Source: Candidatus Pelagibacter sp. (lineage in GTDB: Bacteria > Pseudomonadota > Alphaproteobacteria > Pelagibacterales > Pelagibacteraceae). Taken from it: a DNA stretch of 8,296 bases. Under the pieces are notes generated by a model. The model searched no databases and had not been told where the DNA came from. It saw only the letters and a list, made by a program, of their open reading frames with translations. The DNA is taken from contig DTVC01000019.1 of NCBI GenBank assembly GCA_012963775.1, positions 1-8,296 of the forward strand, in the 5' to 3' direction. The position numbers were made by a program, and so were the translations under genes. Positions 5,430 through 8,296 of this stretch are shown one piece after another (the first letter of the stretch is position 1; every line of letters starts with the position of its first letter).

Positions 5430-6912
5430 CTTTTTTTCGCGAGAATGCAGCTCGTATAGTCGGCCAAAATGGAGTTGTTAAACTTATTAAAGTTAAAATA
5501 AAGAAGAAGATAAACACTCCACTATCAAAAAAATTTATAATGTTACTGTCATGAATTACCATTGACTGTGTAAATGTTTCTTCAACCATTTTTCCCAAAA
5601 TTAAACCCATCACAAATGGAGCTAGCGAAAAACCGTTTTTAAGCGCGAAATATCCAATGATACCAGACACTAGCATTACCCAAACATCAAAAATAGCTGA
5701 GCTATATGCATAAGATCCAATTAGTGCAAACACAAATACAGAAGGCCATAAGAATCTTTTTGGGATAAACGTCACGTAAGAAAATAATTTTGCACCCACT
5801 AATCCTATACCTAAAAATGCAAAATTAGCGAATAACATCGCTCCAAAAATTGCATAAACGAAATGAGGAGTTTCGATAATTAAGTAAGGTCCTGGTCTAA
5901 ATCCATGCATAACAAGTGCTGCTAAGATTAAAGCAGTCGTCCCACTTCCTGGAATACCGAGTGCTAGTGTGGGAACCATTGCTCCTCCTGCAGCTGCATT
6001 GTTTGCTGCTTCAGGTCCAACAATTCCTTCAGCACACCCTGTTCCAAATTTTTCTGGTGTCTTTGACCATCTCTTAGCTTCATTATACCCCATTATTGCT
6101 GCAACAGTTGATCCTTCTGCTGGTAAAATACCAATAAAAGTTCCAAGTCCAGATGATCTTAAAATTGTTCCTTTTAAACTCTTTAGTTCTGCGATTGTTG
6201 GTAATTTTAAAGTTTTAGCTGACATTCTTTCTATTGGAACATTTAACGTTCTAGTTTGAGTTAACAACTCAGACATTGCAAATAAACCAATTAATACCGG
6301 AACAAATTTTATTCCTTCTGTTAACTCAGCTATTCCAAAATCAAATCTTTCAACTCCTGTAGCTAAGTGAACTCCTACTGTTGAAACTAAAACACCTAAA
6401 ACACCAGCAATTAAGTTTCTAATTGAAGATTTACCACTCATTGCAGCTAGCATTGATAAAGCAAACACTGCAAGGCCGAAGTATTCAACAGGTCCAAACT
6501 TTAAAGCTACTTCTGCCAATAAAGGAGTTGCGAATAAGAAGATCACAATTGCGAATGTTCCACCCAATACACTAGCTATTGCAGCAAGTCCTAAAGCTCT
6601 TCCTGGCTCACCTTTTTTTGCCATTTGATATCCGTCAAGAGCAGTGGCAACTGCTGGTGGAGCTCCTGGCGCATTAATTAAAATAGCAGTGATTGAACCA
6701 CCAAATGTTCCCGCGCAATATAGTGCAGCCATCATACAAATAGATGCAACTGGGTCGAGGCTTATTGTGAACGGCAATAATAATGCAATCGCCATTGGTG
6801 AGCTTAACCCTGGTAGTGCACCAACTAAAACTCCTATAAGCACACCTCCAAAAATAAGTAAAATATTTTCAAGTTCTAATATTAATAAAATGCCTCTAAC
6901 TACATCTTCCAT
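5413..6912 (-). CDS. tctA: Tripartite tricarboxylate transporter large membrane subunit TctA
   Basis: A 499-residue polytopic inner-membrane protein with about eleven or twelve helices, the usual TctA size. It is the translocating subunit of a secondary, binding-protein-dependent carboxylate importer. Signatures are GALPGLSSPMAIALLLPFT (31-49) and FGGSITAILINAPGAPPAVA (70-89) followed by TALDGYQMAKKGEPGRAL. The second half repeats the pattern with GILPAEGSTVAA (261-272) and GPEAANNAAAGGAMVP (299-314) leading to LGIPGSGTTAL. FVMGLILGKMVEE near the C-terminus is also typical. It starts 4 bp after the tctB stop, and its 3' end overlaps the SDR gene by 17 bp. The G+C of this gene is visibly higher than that of the sdh genes, at least partly because the protein is rich in Gly and Ala. 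Confidence 0.95.
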   Translation of the reverse strand: MEDVVRGILLILELENILLIFGGVLIGVLVGALPGLSSPMAIALLLPFTISLDPVASICMMAALYCAGTFGGSITAILINAPGAPPAVATALDGYQMAKKGEPGRALGLAAIASVLGGTFAIVIFLFATPLLAEVALKFGPVEYFGLAVFALSMLAAMSGKSSIRNLIAGVLGVLVSTVGVHLATGVERFDFGIAELTEGIKFVPVLIGLFAMSELLTQTRTLNVPIERMSAKTLKLPTIAELKSLKGTILRSSGLGTFIGILPAEGSTVAAIMGYNEAKRWSKTPEKFGTGCAEGIVGPEAANNAAAGGAMVPTLALGIPGSGTTALILAALVMHGFRPGPYLIIETPHFVYAIFGAMLFANFAFLGIGLVGAKLFSYVTFIPKRFLWPSVFVFALIGSYAYSSAIFDVWVMLVSGIIGYFALKNGFSLAPFVMGLILGKMVEETFTQSMVIHDSNIINFFDSGVFIFFFILTLISLTTPFWPTIRAAFSRKKDEQRV

Positions 6913-6916
6913 AGTG

Positions 6917-7447
6917 TTATTTTAGTAACTCTAATAGTCCTGGGTTAAAGTATAAACCTAATAATGTATTAAATAGAAAATAAACGAAAGCTGGAAAAAC
7001 TATTGCGTAAATAGCTACAGCAACATAATTTTTTTCACCCCATATAAGCGGGATCGTTAAACATATTACAAACATTGTTAACACAGCTCCCAAAAATTCA
7101 GCAGCTGTAACAATAGAAAGTAAAACTGCAATGGTAATCCATGTGATAGGTAAAACCTTTTCTTCTCTATCTTTGTCGATTTCATCAACTTTTACTGGAG
7201 TGATTTTAAACTCAAAAGGTATAATAGCGACTAAGAATATTAGTAAAACAACTAATATTTTAGGAAACACTTCAGCATTTAAAGTGTCACCTAAAATTTC
7301 TGGTGCTGGCGGGAATTTTCCAGCCTCATAATAAACAAAAGCACCAAATGCTACAAGTATAGTAGCAAGTATTAAATCTTTTTTGTGCACTAATCCTGCG
7401 CCCAGTGTTCTGGGCGCAAAATCAATTGATTTTTTTTCTTTAGACAT
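6917..7447 (-). CDS. tctB: Tripartite tricarboxylate transporter small membrane subunit TctB
   Basis: A 176-residue protein with a short cytoplasmic N-terminus and four or five hydrophobic segments (about 24-41, 62-79, 100-117, 118-136 and 141-165). The pattern fits TctB: the EAGKFPPAP-type segment after helix 1, FPKILVVLLI opening helix 2, a charged loop (about 85-98, KVDEIDKDREEK), and a C-terminal FNTLLGLYFNPG. TctB is poorly conserved, so assignment leans on its place between tctC (3 bp gap upstream) and tctA (4 bp gap downstream) as well as on topology. It is thought to assist TctA in the inner membrane. Confidence 0.9.
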   Translation of the reverse strand: MSKEKKSIDFAPRTLGAGLVHKKDLILATILVAFGAFVYYEAGKFPPAPEILGDTLNAEVFPKILVVLLIFLVAIIPFEFKITPVKVDEIDKDREEKVLPITWITIAVLLSIVTAAEFLGAVLTMFVICLTIPLIWGEKNYVAVAIYAIVFPAFVYFLFNTLLGLYFNPGLLELLK

Positions 7448-7450
7448 TAA

Positions 7451-8296
7451 TTATTCAATTAATCCTAGTCCTCTTAATGCAGCTTCTGCTTTTGCATAAT
7501 TTTCTTTAAGTTGCTTATCCCAAACCTCTGTACCAGCAGGGCTAGTTGCAGGGTCTAGAGAAGCACCTTTTAGATAGGTTGCAAAAGTTTCATGCATCAT
7601 TGCTTTTACCATTGCTTTTGAAATCGCATCAATTATTTCTTGAGGCGTTCCTTTAAGCACTGCATAACCTCTAGTAGTCACAACTTTTACTTCGTGACCC
7701 ATTGAGTAAGAAGTAGGAACATCTGGATAGTCCGCTAACTCTTTATCGTGCAATAGGAGAATTGCTTTAACTTTTCCAGCATCAATTAAAGCTGCAGCTT
7801 CTGAAGGATTTAATAAAGATGCTTCAACTTTGCCTGATGCTAAAGCTTGTACACTTTGTGCACCTGAACCAAATGAGACTGCTTTAAACGGAACACCTGC
7901 AGCCTTAGAATATGTATACATTCCAATATGCTCTGTTCCACCGATATTAGCAATTGCAGTTAGAATTGGTTTTTTCTTTGATCTTTCGATAAGCTTTTCA
8001 ATTGTGCTAAGTTCTGTATTCTTTGAATTAACAACAATAAAAGTTGGCTCTTCCATTGCTCTTGCAACACCAACAAGATCATCGATCTTCATGTTAGATT
8101 TTTTTCTAGCCAAAGTGTACAAGTGAGACTCAGTTAAAGCCATAATTGTACAACCATCTTTTGGTCTAGTTAGAGTGTAGTTCTGAGCTTTAGCTCCAGA
8201 TCCACCTCTTTTACCAACGATTTGCATATCAGCGTTTAGGTATCTCCTAGTTCTGATTGACATCATTCTAGCTGTCGTGTCAGTACCACCACCGTA
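7451..8296 (-). CDS. tctC: Tripartite tricarboxylate transporter substrate-binding protein TctC (5' end off the window)
   Basis: The reading frame is open to the right edge, giving 281 residues before the TAA at 7453-7451. An internal Met at 8266 is not the true start, because the family motif begins before it as YGGGTDTTARMMSI, matching the '(P)GGG.D..AR' motif that follows the signal peptide in Bug/TctC proteins. The missing part should be about 40-50 residues, including a Sec signal. Other marks are VGKRGGSGAKA (the usual GAGG region), PKDGCTIM (pDGyT), NIGGTEHIG, and FGSGAQSVQALASGKVEA lining the ligand cleft. The protein binds its carboxylate in the periplasm and delivers it to TctAB. 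It is the first visible gene of the operon, so the operon promoter lies outside the window. Confidence 0.95.
   Translation of the reverse strand, partial: YGGGTDTTARMMSIRTRRYLNADMQIVGKRGGSGAKAQNYTLTRPKDGCTIMALTESHLYTLARKKSNMKIDDLVGVARAMEEPTFIVVNSKNTELSTIEKLIERSKKKPILTAIANIGGTEHIGMYTYSKAAGVPFKAVSFGSGAQSVQALASGKVEASLLNPSEAAALIDAGKVKAILLLHDKELADYPDVPTSYSMGHEVKVVTTRGYAVLKGTPQEIIDAISKAMVKAMMHETFATYLKGASLDPATSPAGTEVWDKQLKENYAKAEAALRGLGLIE

Noticed and set aside
5969..6259. Plus-strand open frame of 96 codons opposite tctA, and similar ones at 6644-6925, 7830-8126, 3278-3541 and 1818-2063.
   Set aside because: All are antisense shadows of strongly conserved minus-strand genes and show no domain pattern of their own.

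Overview
The window looks like the genome of an AT-rich, streamlined marine alphaproteobacterium, most likely SAR11/Pelagibacterales. The assignment rests on the very AT-rich coding sequence, on genes that abut or overlap by a few bases, on the asd-sdhC-sdhD-sdhA gene order, and on the gene content (tripartite tricarboxylate transporter, MmgE/PrpD protein, traces of DMSP-type genes). It is inferred from composition and content, not from a database search. Every intact gene lies on the minus strand, so the window reads from right to left.

Right block (8296 to 2541): one tightly packed operon. It starts with tctC (its 5' end is off the window), tctB and tctA, which form a complete tripartite tricarboxylate transporter. 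A short-chain dehydrogenase-like protein, an MmgE/PrpD-family enzyme and a TauE/SafE-family membrane protein follow. The layout suggests uptake of a carboxylate, processing by the two soluble proteins, and possibly export of an anion by the TauE protein. The substrate cannot be read from the sequence. The SDR-like protein lacks the usual catalytic Ser and Tyr.

Middle (2036 to 2540): about 500 bases with no intact gene, filled with three gene tails that each keep a 3' end and lack a 5' end. They are the C-terminus of a GcvT-fold protein resembling DMSP demethylase DmdA (minus), the C-terminus of an M24 metallopeptidase-fold protein possibly resembling DMSP lyase DddP (plus), and a second copy of the C-terminus of the MmgE/PrpD protein (minus). 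The first two meet head to head at about 2194-2202, as if one deletion removed the 5' halves and shared promoter region of a divergent pair. The third, with the intact MmgE/PrpD 3' end, forms a direct repeat of about 123 bp flanking the TauE gene.

Left block (2035 to 1): asd (aspartate-semialdehyde dehydrogenase) followed with no gap by sdhC, sdhD and the start of sdhA (succinate dehydrogenase, complex II). SdhD has Tyr where the heme b axial His is expected.

No rRNA, tRNA, CRISPR array, insertion sequence or convincing riboswitch was found. The most interesting features are the middle gene-tail scar, the degenerate SDR active site and the SdhD ligand change.
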